Positions 1 to 9,270 of a stretch of 64,000 nucleotides of DNA are shown here, one piece after another. The DNA comes from Aquimarina aggregata. GTDB lineage: Bacteria; Bacteroidota; Bacteroidia; Flavobacteriales; Flavobacteriaceae. How positions within the stretch are numbered: the first letter of the stretch is position 1; the number at the start of each line of letters is the position of its first letter. The notes under the pieces are model-generated. The model saw only the letters and a program-made list of their open reading frames with translations, made no database searches and was not told where the DNA came from. The position numbers and the translations under genes were made by a program. The DNA is taken from the NCBI RefSeq assembly GCF_001632745.1, contig NZ_LQRT01000013.1, positions 434,001 through 498,000 on the forward strand, written 5' to 3'.

Positions 1-591
1 TAAGTTACAAATTTATAATATCATTAAGAGTTTTAGTATGAATATATTACGAAGATTTCAAAAAAATATTCATAATGTCATATTCTTTTCTCTTTAAATA
101 AGAATCTAAGTGCAAAATCGAAGTAAAACAATGCTAACAATAAAAAAAAGGTATTAAGAATTTAAAAAAACTATACTCAATATCAAAAATATGATGGTTG
201 TTTCAAAAGAAAAAAGATTAGCTGTACATATCCAAGCCCTTGAAAACACCTATACAAAAAGCACTAAACTAAAATACAACTAGCCCTTATCAATTCTTTT
301 TTGAGAATTATCTTCTTCTAAAAATTGTCTAGTTCATTTTTTTAGAGTGTACCAAATAGGCAAAAAAAAACATTCCTCATATCAGAGAAATACATATATG
401 ACAAGCTATAAAATATAGCGATAACCGACATCTATCAAAATCTAATTACTCGGGTTCAATACACATATATCTTTAAGTATTTTTCCATTCAATTTTGAGT
501 ATATTTCACAGATCTTAATAAATTATATAAGATAATTTTGATGATCACTAGAAAACAAAGTGTTTGAATTTTAGATTATTTTCTGATCTTT
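1..591. other. intergenic, no gene seen
   Basis: This is very AT-rich sequence with no credible reading frame, RNA gene or strong hairpin on either strand. It probably holds the promoter of the MsrA-like gene at its right end, but I could not identify a convincing TAnnTTTG box. Confidence 0.6.
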
Positions 592-1086
592 ATGGCGATG
601 GATAGTTTTCAAAAAATAGGATTAGGTGGCGGGTGTCATTGGTGTACCGAAGCAGTTTTTCAATCTTTAAAAGGTGTTTCTAGAGTAGAACAAGGTTATA
701 TTAGGAGCACTGATGAGAACAATTATTTTTCTGAAGGTGTAATTGTGCATTACAACCCTAAAATTATAAGTACTCGGGATTTAATAGAAATTCACTTATA
801 CACACACAAAAGCACATCTAACCATAATTTTAGAAAAAAGTATAGAAGTGCTATTTATTACTTTTCTTTATCAGAAAAACAACCCATAAAAAACATACTT
901 GACTCATTGCAACTACTATTTGAATCACCACTAATAACTGAAGTATTAGCTTTTGATGAATTTAAACCATCAAGAGATGAGCTTCACAATTATTATTTAG
1001 AAAACCCTAAGAAACCCTTTTGCAAGCGCTACATAGACCCTAAATTAGATTTGCTAAGAAAAAAGTATAGTGCTAGTATTAAATAA
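592..1086 (+). CDS. msrA: peptide-methionine (S)-S-oxide reductase, MsrA family
   Basis: The 164-residue protein matches MsrA, which reduces methionine-S-sulfoxide in proteins. The N-terminal motif GGGCHWCTEAVF corresponds to the MsrA signature GCFWG, with the catalytic Cys at about residue 15. The normally conserved Phe is replaced by His, and Gly after WC by Thr. Later stretches such as YNPKIISTRDLIEIHLYTH and the N-H-N-F-R-K-K-Y-R-S segment fit the MsrA core (usually DPTSxNRQGxDxGxQYRS), again in divergent form. The start ATG at 592 is followed by another in-frame ATG two codons later; either could be used. The gene stands alone. It is probably a divergent paralog, and activity is inferred only from the retained Cys. 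Confidence 0.8.
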   Translation: MAMDSFQKIGLGGGCHWCTEAVFQSLKGVSRVEQGYIRSTDENNYFSEGVIVHYNPKIISTRDLIEIHLYTHKSTSNHNFRKKYRSAIYYFSLSEKQPIKNILDSLQLLFESPLITEVLAFDEFKPSRDELHNYYLENPKKPFCKRYIDPKLDLLRKKYSASIK

Positions 1087-1133
1087 TTACTATATCGCTG
1101 ATTATAAATTTTTTATTCCCTCAAACTCTTATC

Positions 1134-1169
1134 AAAAAAGGGCTTTCCCATTTACATGCGAAAGCCCTT
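1134..1169 (-). terminator. intrinsic terminator of the LRR protein gene
   Basis: The arms AAGGGCTTTC and GAAAGCCCTT form a 10-bp stem with a 12-nt loop. On the minus strand the stem is followed by a run of six T, placed just after the stop codon at 1195. Confidence 0.75.
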
Positions 1170-1194
1170 ATATTTAAATTAGCCCTAAAATCTT

Positions 1195-3825
1195 TTAATT
1201 TATCTTAATAAATGTAGTTGATAATACTCCTTTGTCACTATGCAATTTCATAAAATAAGTGTTAGCATACAAGTAACTTACATTAAAGTCCCTGGTATCT
1301 CCACTAAAAAAGCCCACAATTCTTCCGGCAATATCATGAATACTGATATGTTGAACAGAAATATTAGTGTTTACTGGAGTCAATGACATAATCCCTGTAG
1401 TTGGATTTGGCGATAATGTAAAATAATCAGTAAAGACTGGTTCTTCTACCACTTTTTTCTTGATAGTTACTGCTTCTACTTCTGTAATTATCGGAAGATT
1501 AAAATCAAAATAAATTGCAGCTTTATTATTAATAACATCTCCTTCTTTAAGATCTGATTTCGTTTTTATCTTAAATAAGATATACCCATCATTATTAGCA
1601 TCATCAAAAGGAAGGTTAATATCATTAAAAACAAATTCAACCTCTTTCTTGTTATTCACTATCGTTGTATAAGAGTGACTCGCTTTCAAAGGAATAAATG
1701 ACTTGATATCTAACTTAGTAGTATCTATATCATCCTTAACTGTAATGTTAACAGCATCTGCCGTTCCTTTATTCTCAAATCGAATCATATAATGTAAATA
1801 TTTTCCTAGATCTTTAGGTTCGATCGTATCTCCTTCTAGGCAAATTTTATCATTAGGATCGTAAGAATTTCTTACCGTCTGATTTAATAAAACGATATTA
1901 TCATCAGGAGTTTCATCAGTAGTACCTGTAACAGTAGCAGTATAGCTTAGTATATCACCATCATTTACTGCTGGGGTATCTGTAGGTTTATTAATATTAA
2001 GCACTATAGTAATCTCTCTAGATTCTAACGGTTTTAAATCGCTAAAACCCCAAGATAGTTGGTTTGTAGTTATACTAGTCGTGTTTGGATTAGCAGATAC
2101 CAACGATAAAATATCTTGCATATAATCTAAAGTTACACTACCTGATTGCGTGCTAGTACCCTTGTTTTTGTAAATAATTGTATACGCAGTGTCAAATCCA
2201 GGTCTTGGCCCAACTCCTGTTGGTATAATTACCACTTCTAGATCATTATGAATCCCATTAGGAGTAACACAAAAATCTTTTATTACATTGAGACCATCCA
2301 AAGGAAAACGTATAGGTGTTGGAGGAAATGATGGTGCAGGGTCTATATTAAAATAAGCAGGGTTTTCAAAAATAGGAAACATAAAATAGTCTCCGGCATT
2401 TACAATCGTAGTATACACTCCTGAATTGCTTGGAAAAACCTCTCTAAAACCTATTGAACCACCTGATAATGCAAACTTTAAATCAGAAAAACCTTCGTCA
2501 CTACTATCACAACCATCGTTATCTAAATCAAAGGTCACCTTTCCTGAAATAACGTAGTAATTTTGATCGCAACTACTACTTACATCACAAGAAGTATATC
2601 CTGGTATATTAAAAAGGTTTTGAACGGGCGCTATATATTCTTCATCTACACATATAAATTTTATTTCAGGACAATTTTTAAAAGATATTCCTAACCTAGG
2701 AGTAGTTTGAAATTTTTGCCCTGTTAGATATGCAATATTAAGGTTAGGGTTGTCATCTAAATCTATAGTAGTCAAATTACAATTTCTAGCATCTAATAAT
2801 GCTAACTGACTTCTTACAACTCTAAGCGAAGTCAAATTAACATTTTTCGATAAATCTAAGGTAGCTAAAGGTTGATTACCCAAGGACGCATCTTCTAATG
2901 CTATATTATTGGATATATCTATAGCTGTAAATTTATTATTAAATGCCCATAAAGATGTTAGTTTTTTATTTTGTGAAAGATCTATTGAGGTTAACTTATT
3001 GTTTGGAAATCTCAATAGCGTTAGTTCTGTATTCATAGATACATCCAACTCAGTGAACTCATTGGAAAATGCGTATAATATCTCTAACTTTTTGTTTTGC
3101 GTTAAGTCTAAACTAGTTAGATCATTACCGCTCAATTGCAAATACTGTAATTCTGGGTTTTTGGTAATATCCAATGATGATAACTCATTAATATTAATGG
3201 TTAAATTTGTTAATCCTGCACTTTGAGAAACATCTATTGCCGTCAACATATTTCGGGATGCATTTACAGCAACTAATTTTGTATGTGTTGACAGATCCAA
3301 AGAGACCAATTGATTATTAGCTACATATATGTTTTCTAATTCTTTGTTTTCAGTCACATCTAACGAGGTTAACTGATTACTACTAGCCGATAACTGTTCT
3401 AATTTTTCGTTTTGTGTTACATCTAAAGAGGTCAACTGATTATACCCTATATTAAGATGTTTTAATAATAGGTGTTTAGATACGTCAATTGAGGTTAACT
3501 TATTTTGACTAATATGTAATTCTCTTAATTTTAAATTTTGAGATATATCAATACTCGTCAGGTTATTGATAGACACAGATAGATAACCTAAATTTATAAA
3601 ATGTTTAATTTCTGACAAATCGCTAATATTAGCGTTATCTATTCTTAAAAAAGTAGTATTTTCTGCTTCTTCAAAACTAATTTGATTATCGCCATTCGTA
3701 TCAATCGTAACACGTGCATGGTTTAATAGTGCATTTTTAAAATTAATATCATTGAATGGAATATTTTGAGCATAGGCCGTTACATTAAGACACAACAATA
3801 TGCCTAAAAAGATTAGTTTTTTCAT
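1195..3825 (-). CDS. secreted leucine-rich-repeat protein with T9SS type A sorting domain
   Basis: The 876-residue protein starts with a signal peptide (about residues 1-19, ending AYA-Q). A calcium-binding-like segment DTNGDNQISFEEAE follows near residues 42-55. Roughly residues 60-380 are tandem 21-residue leucine-rich repeats of the form LxxLxxSxNxLTSIDxSxN. The middle holds a Cys-containing region and a DxDNDGCD calcium-like segment, then a repeat-type domain (NPxDKICLEGDTI... ENKGTADAVNITVKDDID) common in flavobacterial surface proteins. The C-terminus (about 800-876, starting FTLSPNPTTGIMSL and ending FIKIN) is a por/type IX secretion sorting domain. The protein is therefore probably exported by T9SS and displayed on the surface. 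LRRs suggest protein or glycan binding, but the ligand cannot be told from sequence. Confidence 0.9.
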   Translation of the reverse strand: MKKLIFLGILLCLNVTAYAQNIPFNDINFKNALLNHARVTIDTNGDNQISFEEAENTTFLRIDNANISDLSEIKHFINLGYLSVSINNLTSIDISQNLKLRELHISQNKLTSIDVSKHLLLKHLNIGYNQLTSLDVTQNEKLEQLSASSNQLTSLDVTENKELENIYVANNQLVSLDLSTHTKLVAVNASRNMLTAIDVSQSAGLTNLTININELSSLDITKNPELQYLQLSGNDLTSLDLTQNKKLEILYAFSNEFTELDVSMNTELTLLRFPNNKLTSIDLSQNKKLTSLWAFNNKFTAIDISNNIALEDASLGNQPLATLDLSKNVNLTSLRVVRSQLALLDARNCNLTTIDLDDNPNLNIAYLTGQKFQTTPRLGISFKNCPEIKFICVDEEYIAPVQNLFNIPGYTSCDVSSSCDQNYYVISGKVTFDLDNDGCDSSDEGFSDLKFALSGGSIGFREVFPSNSGVYTTIVNAGDYFMFPIFENPAYFNIDPAPSFPPTPIRFPLDGLNVIKDFCVTPNGIHNDLEVVIIPTGVGPRPGFDTAYTIIYKNKGTSTQSGSVTLDYMQDILSLVSANPNTTSITTNQLSWGFSDLKPLESREITIVLNINKPTDTPAVNDGDILSYTATVTGTTDETPDDNIVLLNQTVRNSYDPNDKICLEGDTIEPKDLGKYLHYMIRFENKGTADAVNITVKDDIDTTKLDIKSFIPLKASHSYTTIVNNKKEVEFVFNDINLPFDDANNDGYILFKIKTKSDLKEGDVINNKAAIYFDFNLPIITEVEAVTIKKKVVEEPVFTDYFTLSPNPTTGIMSLTPVNTNISVQHISIHDIAGRIVGFFSGDTRDFNVSYLYANTYFMKLHSDKGVLSTTFIKIN

Positions 3826-4209
3826 TATTTAGTGTTTTGATTTGGTTTTGTCACGCTTTTTTAACGTGAACATATTCGACTAAAAATTTAAGGTTATGTA
3901 TATTTTTGGGGGTGTATAATTTCCCCACTTTTTTGCGCAAAAACCACATTTATGAAATCATAAATTAACAAGTACAAATGTAGAGATCAACTAAGCTTTT
4001 TGCAATACGGCATACTAAGCATTTATAAATATTGACCTATCGATTTATAAATTTTACGCACTACTTTAAAGTCCAAAACGGGTAGAATTATCTGATTATT
4101 AATCTCTTTTAAGTATGCAGTTTTTTAAGTGTAAAATTTCCATTTTATTTATAAGGTTATCCATTATATTGCATAATGTTTAACCCTTATTAAGAGCTAG
4201 AATATATTC
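3826..4209. other. intergenic between divergent genes, no gene seen
   Basis: This gap separates the LRR gene and the TPR-AraC gene, which diverge, so it must hold both promoters. I see AT-rich sequence and no convincing operator or RNA. Confidence 0.5.
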
Positions 4210-5925
4210 ATGAAGCTTTATTATTTTATTATTTTACTCTTCTTAAGTATTACTTCTATCTCTGCAATGGAGGCTAGTTTTCAAATCAAAATAGAAAGTG
4301 ACTCTATAAAATCGAGTTCATTAAAGAATAAATCTTTTGAAGCATTAAACTCCTTATTTTGGAAAAACAGGAACGACACTATTTTAATTAAGAAAATAGC
4401 TCTTATCTATCTTTCAAAAGCTAAGAGAAAAAAAAATTATATTCAAATTGCCAATGCATATCGCATATTTTATGAACTGAATAAAAAAAAACCAAATGAT
4501 GCTTTAAAATATACGGATTCGATGATTGCAATTCCTAAAGACGTCAAAGACATTCGACACCCAGCGTTAGGGCACCTTTTAAAAGGTCTTATTTTGTATA
4601 GAAATGAACAATATGACAAAGCATTAGAATCATACCTACAATCGCAGAAGTATGCAGAAATAAGCAACAATCTTAGTATAATTATTGCCTTAAAACACAA
4701 TATTACCCTATTAAAAACAGCCTTAGGAAAAGATCATGAAGCCTTAAACGCATATAAGGAAAATTTTGCATTCCTATTAAGTCAGGATACTACAAAAAGA
4801 TTTCGTCAACACTACCTTGCTACACTTTACAAATTATCGGATAGTTATAATCGTTTAAAACTTTACGATTCTGCTAATTTTTATTTAAAAAAAGGAATTA
4901 AATCAAGTCTTTCTGGAGAGCACACCTATTATTATCCTGATTTGTTATGCGCTTATGGAGTTAATAGCTTTTACAGAAAAAAATATAATACTGCATTAGA
5001 TAGTTTACAAAAAGCTATGGTATTATTGAAAGAAAATACTCAAGATGCAAATGTTAGAATTACTTATTTATACTTAGCTAAAACACTACTAAAAATCGGG
5101 AAAGAACAAAGAGCTGTTGGATACTTGAAAAGAGTAGATACTTTGATACATGAGTCAAATTATATGTTGGAAAATCGAGAAGTTTTCACATTACTGATAG
5201 ACCATTATAAAAAAGACAAAGATCAAGGTAATCAACTAAAAACAATGGAGAAATTAATACGGTTGGATAGTATTTCTAATATAAAAAACAACCTACTAAA
5301 CAATCATATTATCAAGAACTATGATACTGCTAGTCTAGTTAAAGAAAAAAATCAACTGATCAAAAGAATAACTTATCAAAACAAAGTAGGGTTAAAAACC
5401 GAGTATCTATTATTTACTTTAAGCGGAATTATAATCATGTTTATTTTTGCCTTCCTTTATTATAATCAAAACAGAAGAAATAGAAAAACACAAGAAATAC
5501 CTCCCGAGGATTTAAAACAACTTCACAAAAAGAAAGCTACAACGACATCTAATATCGATCTTGCTCCTGAATTAAAACAAAAAATATTTGTAAAATTAGA
5601 GCGTTTCGAAAAAAATCATGAATATCTAAAAAACAACTTGACGCTGACTTCTGTTTCTAAGAGTTTGAAAACAAATTCTACTTACTTATCAAAATTCATT
5701 AATTTAGAAAAGAAAAAGAATTTTGTTAACTATATTAATGATTTAAGAATAGATTATTGCACAAAACAAATAGAAGAGAATAAAAAATTCAGACAATATT
5801 CTATTAAATCAATGGCCCAAGAAGTAGGTTTTAACAATATACAATCTTTTGCCAAAGCCTTTTTTAAAAAGAAACATTGTAATCCTGCAGAATACGTTAA
5901 AAGAACTAAAAATCAACAGCTTTAA
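4210..5925 (+). CDS. TPR-containing AraC-family transcriptional regulator
   Basis: The 571-residue protein has an N-terminal signal-like hydrophobic stretch (residues 1-19), TPR-like helical repeats over about residues 40-370, a transmembrane helix near 397-417 (YLLFTLSGIIIMFIFAFLYY) and a C-terminal AraC-type helix-turn-helix domain (about 460-565). The HTH shows the family pattern LTLTSVSKSLKTNSTYLSKFIN...IKSMAQEVGFNNIQSFAKAFFKK. The layout places the TPRs in the periplasm and the DNA-binding domain in the cytoplasm, as in many flavobacterial one-piece sensors. It lies 127 bp upstream of, and on the same strand as, a small GG-leader peptide gene. Control of that peptide is plausible but unproven. 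Confidence 0.88.
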   Translation: MKLYYFIILLFLSITSISAMEASFQIKIESDSIKSSSLKNKSFEALNSLFWKNRNDTILIKKIALIYLSKAKRKKNYIQIANAYRIFYELNKKKPNDALKYTDSMIAIPKDVKDIRHPALGHLLKGLILYRNEQYDKALESYLQSQKYAEISNNLSIIIALKHNITLLKTALGKDHEALNAYKENFAFLLSQDTTKRFRQHYLATLYKLSDSYNRLKLYDSANFYLKKGIKSSLSGEHTYYYPDLLCAYGVNSFYRKKYNTALDSLQKAMVLLKENTQDANVRITYLYLAKTLLKIGKEQRAVGYLKRVDTLIHESNYMLENREVFTLLIDHYKKDKDQGNQLKTMEKLIRLDSISNIKNNLLNNHIIKNYDTASLVKEKNQLIKRITYQNKVGLKTEYLLFTLSGIIIMFIFAFLYYNQNRRNRKTQEIPPEDLKQLHKKKATTTSNIDLAPELKQKIFVKLERFEKNHEYLKNNLTLTSVSKSLKTNSTYLSKFINLEKKKNFVNYINDLRIDYCTKQIEENKKFRQYSIKSMAQEVGFNNIQSFAKAFFKKKHCNPAEYVKRTKNQQL

Positions 5926-6052
5926 TTATTTCTAAACCTAAAAAACAGGTGAAAATTTATAAATTCTGACCTTAGTATAACTGTTCCTGTTATATTCTCT
6001 GTGATTTTTTATCTACTTTTATCGAGACTTAACAATTCAATTTACACATACC

Positions 6053-6229
6053 ATGAAAAAACAAAATTCTACAAAAATTAGCTTAAAGAAAATTAAAATA
6101 ACTAAGCTTGGTAATACTGCAAAGTATAAAATAAAAGGAGGAACTCAAATTGAAATAATAGACGAAGACGAGGATGAATGTAATTGTAGTAACGGAAGCG
6201 GCGGCCTTGATCCTACCAAAACGACATAA
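6053..6229 (+). CDS. GG-leader RiPP precursor, class I lanthipeptide-like, orphan
   Basis: This 58-residue ORF reads MKKQNSTKISLKKIKITKL at its start, then NTAKYKIKGGT. The K-I-S-L-K-K-I-x-I-x-x-L pattern followed by GG at residues 29-30 is what Bacteroidota class I lanthipeptide-type leaders look like. The predicted core begins at Thr31. It is acidic in the middle (EIIDEDEDE), has a CNC motif (Cys43, Cys45) and ends with Ser, Thr and Gly residues that could be dehydrated or crosslinked. No LanB or LanC enzyme and no dedicated transporter is in the neighbourhood; the PCAT exporter 23 kb away is the only C39 transporter in the window. The gene sits between a TPR-AraC regulator and a strong hairpin terminator. 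Expression and modification are inference. Confidence 0.72.
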   Translation: MKKQNSTKISLKKIKITKLGNTAKYKIKGGTQIEIIDEDEDECNCSNGSGGLDPTKTT

Positions 6230-6243
6230 CAAAACTAATAAAC

Positions 6244-6296
6244 ATATTTTTAACTCACCTAATTAAATAGTGTGTAATTAGGTGAGTTAAAAATAT
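6244..6296. terminator. strong bidirectional terminator after the small peptide gene
   Basis: A perfect long inverted repeat (arms about 6244-6265 and 6275-6296, containing AACTCACCTAATTA and TAATTAGGTGAGTT) encloses a 9-nt loop. It has A and T runs at both outer ends, so it can terminate from either side. It lies between the peptide gene and the end of purM. Confidence 0.85.
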
Positions 6297-6388
6297 CATT
6301 GATATCTTTTCAAAAAAACGTTTTGCAAACGATTTATACTTACAAAATTGGATCTTCTGTGAAAAAGTATGACGCCACTATTCAATAA

Positions 6389-7567
6389 TTAGTATACGTA
6401 TGTGCCAAATTCACTTTTGATAGTAAGTCTTTTCTCATTAGAAGCTTCTACTTTTCCTACTATTTGAGCATCTACATTAAAACTTTTTGAAATTGCTATA
6501 ATATCATCTGCTATCTCTGGAGAAACATACAATTCCATTCTATGCCCCATATTAAAAACTTGATACATTTCTTTCCAATCTGTTCCTGAATTTTCTTGTA
6601 TCAATTTAAACAAGGGAGGTACGTCAAAAAGATTATCTTTTATGATATGCAAGTTATCTATAAAATGTAAAATTTTAGTTTGTGCTCCACCACTGCAGTG
6701 AACCATACCATGAATAGTCTCGCTATTAAACTTTGACAATATTTTTTTAATAATTGGTGCATAGGTTCGCGTTGGAGACAACACTAGTTTACCTGCATCT
6801 ATAGGTGCATCTTTAACAGCATCGGTAAGACTTGTTGCTCCAGAATAAACCAAATCAGCAGGTACTGAAGGATCAAAACTTTCTGGATACTTTTTAGCTA
6901 ATGTTTTATGAAAAACATCATGACGTGCGGACGTTAATCCATTACTACCCATACCACCATTATAGGTTGTTTCATATGTGGCTTGTCCAGAGGATGACAA
7001 TCCTACAATAACATCACCTTCTTTGATATTTGCGTTATCTATAACGTCTTCTCTTTTCATACGAGCAGTTACTGTAGAGTCTACAATTATAGTGCGCACC
7101 AAGTCACCTACATCTGCTGTCTCTCCTCCTGTAGAATGAATCTCTACACCAAAATTTTTCAGTTCTGCTAATAGTTCCTCGGTTCCATTAATAATTGCAG
7201 AAATAACTTCTCCTGGAATAAGATTTTTATTTCTACCTATAGTAGACGATAACATAATATTATCTGTAGCACCAATACATAATAGATCATCTATATTCAT
7301 GATCAATGCATCTTGTGCAATACCTTTCCAGACAGAAAGGTCGCCTGTTTCTTTCCAGTACATATATGCCAAAGAAGATTTAGTACCTGCACCATCTGCA
7401 TGCATAATAAGACAATATGCTTCATCATTTGTAAGATAATCAGGAACTATTTTACAAAATGCCTTCGGAAAAAGCCCTTTATCAATATTTTTAATTGCAC
7501 TATGTACATCTTCTTTGGATGCAGAAACACCACGTTGTGCATAACGCTTACTTACTTCTTGACTCAT
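6389..7567 (-). CDS. purM: phosphoribosylformylglycinamidine cyclo-ligase (AIR synthase), PurM
   Basis: The 392-residue protein matches the Bacteroidota form of AIR synthase, which closes the imidazole ring of FGAM using ATP in purine synthesis. Visible family segments are YAQRGVSASKEDVHSAIK at the N-terminus, the substrate/metal region HADGAGTKSSLAYMYW (residues about 56-71), MNIDDLLCIGA, STGGETADVGDLVRT and a Gly-rich segment VGLSSSGQATYE. It is slightly longer than the enterobacterial enzyme, as is usual in this phylum. It appears to be a single-gene transcript. The next gene upstream on this strand starts at 9200 and is part of the curli operon. Confidence 0.93.
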   Translation of the reverse strand: MSQEVSKRYAQRGVSASKEDVHSAIKNIDKGLFPKAFCKIVPDYLTNDEAYCLIMHADGAGTKSSLAYMYWKETGDLSVWKGIAQDALIMNIDDLLCIGATDNIMLSSTIGRNKNLIPGEVISAIINGTEELLAELKNFGVEIHSTGGETADVGDLVRTIIVDSTVTARMKREDVIDNANIKEGDVIVGLSSSGQATYETTYNGGMGSNGLTSARHDVFHKTLAKKYPESFDPSVPADLVYSGATSLTDAVKDAPIDAGKLVLSPTRTYAPIIKKILSKFNSETIHGMVHCSGGAQTKILHFIDNLHIIKDNLFDVPPLFKLIQENSGTDWKEMYQVFNMGHRMELYVSPEIADDIIAISKSFNVDAQIVGKVEASNEKRLTIKSEFGTYVY

Positions 7568-7709
7568 TTTACCAGAAATTAAAGCGCAAAGATAATTTAA
7601 TTAACGTGATTTACGAATAAGATAGAATGAATTAATAACAACCATTTATTGCTATATAACTCTTTTCATATAATGCATATGCAATTCTAAACAAGTCAGA
7701 TTAAGAATT

Positions 7710-9200
7710 TTATTCCCAATCTGGCATAGCTGCTTTTTCTAATACTTTAACTCTGTCATCAAGATCAGAGATCTCTACGATCTCAATTGTATTATCCGAA
7801 ATGCCGTCATTAGATGTATTCACATAAATTACACTAGCATCGTTAGGTGCAAATCGTGCATCTAAATCATTGGTTCCCGATACCTTATCTGTTGATAAAT
7901 CAACTGTAGGATCCCCATTAAAATTATGAATAAACATATGTGAGTCCAGTCTGCGATAATTTGTATTTTCTGATCCCGAGATATCTCTTGTATATAATAG
8001 TTTAGTTCCGTCAATAGATAAATTTATACCACCTGCAGCTCCTGGCATACCCGTTAATACGGTTTGTTGCAGAACACCACTACTATTAATTGTAAAAATA
8101 TTTACAGAATAACCATCTAAATCATTTGTTTTTAGAGCTATCAATCCAGTATTATCATTTTTATCTATCTCTGTAATCAAACTTCCATCTGTAGTTTGAT
8201 ACATCAAACTAAGTCCACCACCTGCAGCGTTGATTGCATATAATTTATCTTGATTTGGAAACAATAATCTTGATCCATTATTATCCCAAGAGAAATCTAT
8301 TTCTTCAAGATTAAACCCTGAAACACCAACTTGAGATGTGACTTGTCGAACCTGAGACCCATCTTCATTCATTGTAAACAAATGCGTTTGTGATCCCACT
8401 GATTGTAAAAAAGCAATTTTACCAGTACTTACATTTCTTCTTGGTCTGAAGCTATTTTTAGATTTTGAAGTAAGTGCTATTTCTGTATTACCACTTTCAT
8501 CTGCAGAATAAATAACACTATTTCCTTCAACTAATCGTGTAAAAACAATTCGATTATTTGGAGGAATAGCTGTTGTAAAAGCAAAGGTTGTACTATTTAC
8601 AGCTGGATTAATATCGTCATTGGCACTCACTTGCCAAAAATACTTTATACCGTAAGCAAGGTTCGAAACTGTATATGTAGTATCGGTTATATTTTCAAAA
8701 ACCTCTACGGTACTATTTTCTTCATTTCGAAGTGTCACCGTATACGTTAAGGTATCATCATCCGGATCACTGGCACTCCACACTAACTTTACTTCGATAG
8801 GTTGATCCTCTGCATTATCTAAGGGAGTCACTAACGTTGGCGCTACAGGAGGTCTATTTCCTGCAGTTGCCACATCTAATTCTAAAACTAGCTCTACTGT
8901 TTTATCGGCAATAACAGTAACAGATTTAAAAACTGCCAAAAAACCTTCTTTTTGTGCTGTAAGTGAATAATCTCCTGATGGTACATTTTGCAACAAGTAA
9001 AACCCATCTTCATCAGTAAAAACCGTACTTGATCCAGGGTTAGTTGAGATTTTTACATTTTCTATCGGTTCATTTGTACCTTCTCTTACTACTCTTCCTC
9101 TTACAGAACCTAAACCTTCTAAATCAATAGTATCTTCACTACAAGAAACTGTAGCTATTACTATTAAAAACAATATTATTTTACTGATAAATCCTTTCAC
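7710..9200 (-). CDS. lipoprotein with carboxypeptidase-like, fibronectin-like and TolB-like propeller domains
   Basis: The 496-residue protein has a lipoprotein signal (lipobox VSC at about residues 18-20). A carboxypeptidase-regulatory-like beta-sandwich covers about 30-110 (GSVRGRVVREGTNEPIENV). Next comes a fibronectin-type domain (about 118-210; APTLVTPLDNAEDQP... YFWQVSANDD), then a TolB/WD40-like beta-propeller (about 215-495, with repeated FTMNEDGSQVRQVT-type blades). It is the last gene of the curli operon, 70 bp after csgG. Position suggests an outer-membrane-anchored accessory of curli secretion or cell attachment. That role is inferred from synteny only. Confidence 0.82.
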   Translation of the reverse strand: MKGFISKIILFLIVIATVSCSEDTIDLEGLGSVRGRVVREGTNEPIENVKISTNPGSSTVFTDEDGFYLLQNVPSGDYSLTAQKEGFLAVFKSVTVIADKTVELVLELDVATAGNRPPVAPTLVTPLDNAEDQPIEVKLVWSASDPDDDTLTYTVTLRNEENSTVEVFENITDTTYTVSNLAYGIKYFWQVSANDDINPAVNSTTFAFTTAIPPNNRIVFTRLVEGNSVIYSADESGNTEIALTSKSKNSFRPRRNVSTGKIAFLQSVGSQTHLFTMNEDGSQVRQVTSQVGVSGFNLEEIDFSWDNNGSRLLFPNQDKLYAINAAGGGLSLMYQTTDGSLITEIDKNDNTGLIALKTNDLDGYSVNIFTINSSGVLQQTVLTGMPGAAGGINLSIDGTKLLYTRDISGSENTNYRRLDSHMFIHNFNGDPTVDLSTDKVSGTNDLDARFAPNDASVIYVNTSNDGISDNTIEIVEISDLDDRVKVLEKAAMPDWE

Positions 9201-9270
9201 TTTATTTCGATTTTAATACTCGCCTATTAGACAAGATAAATTTTATTCAATCTAATGCTTCGATTACGTA

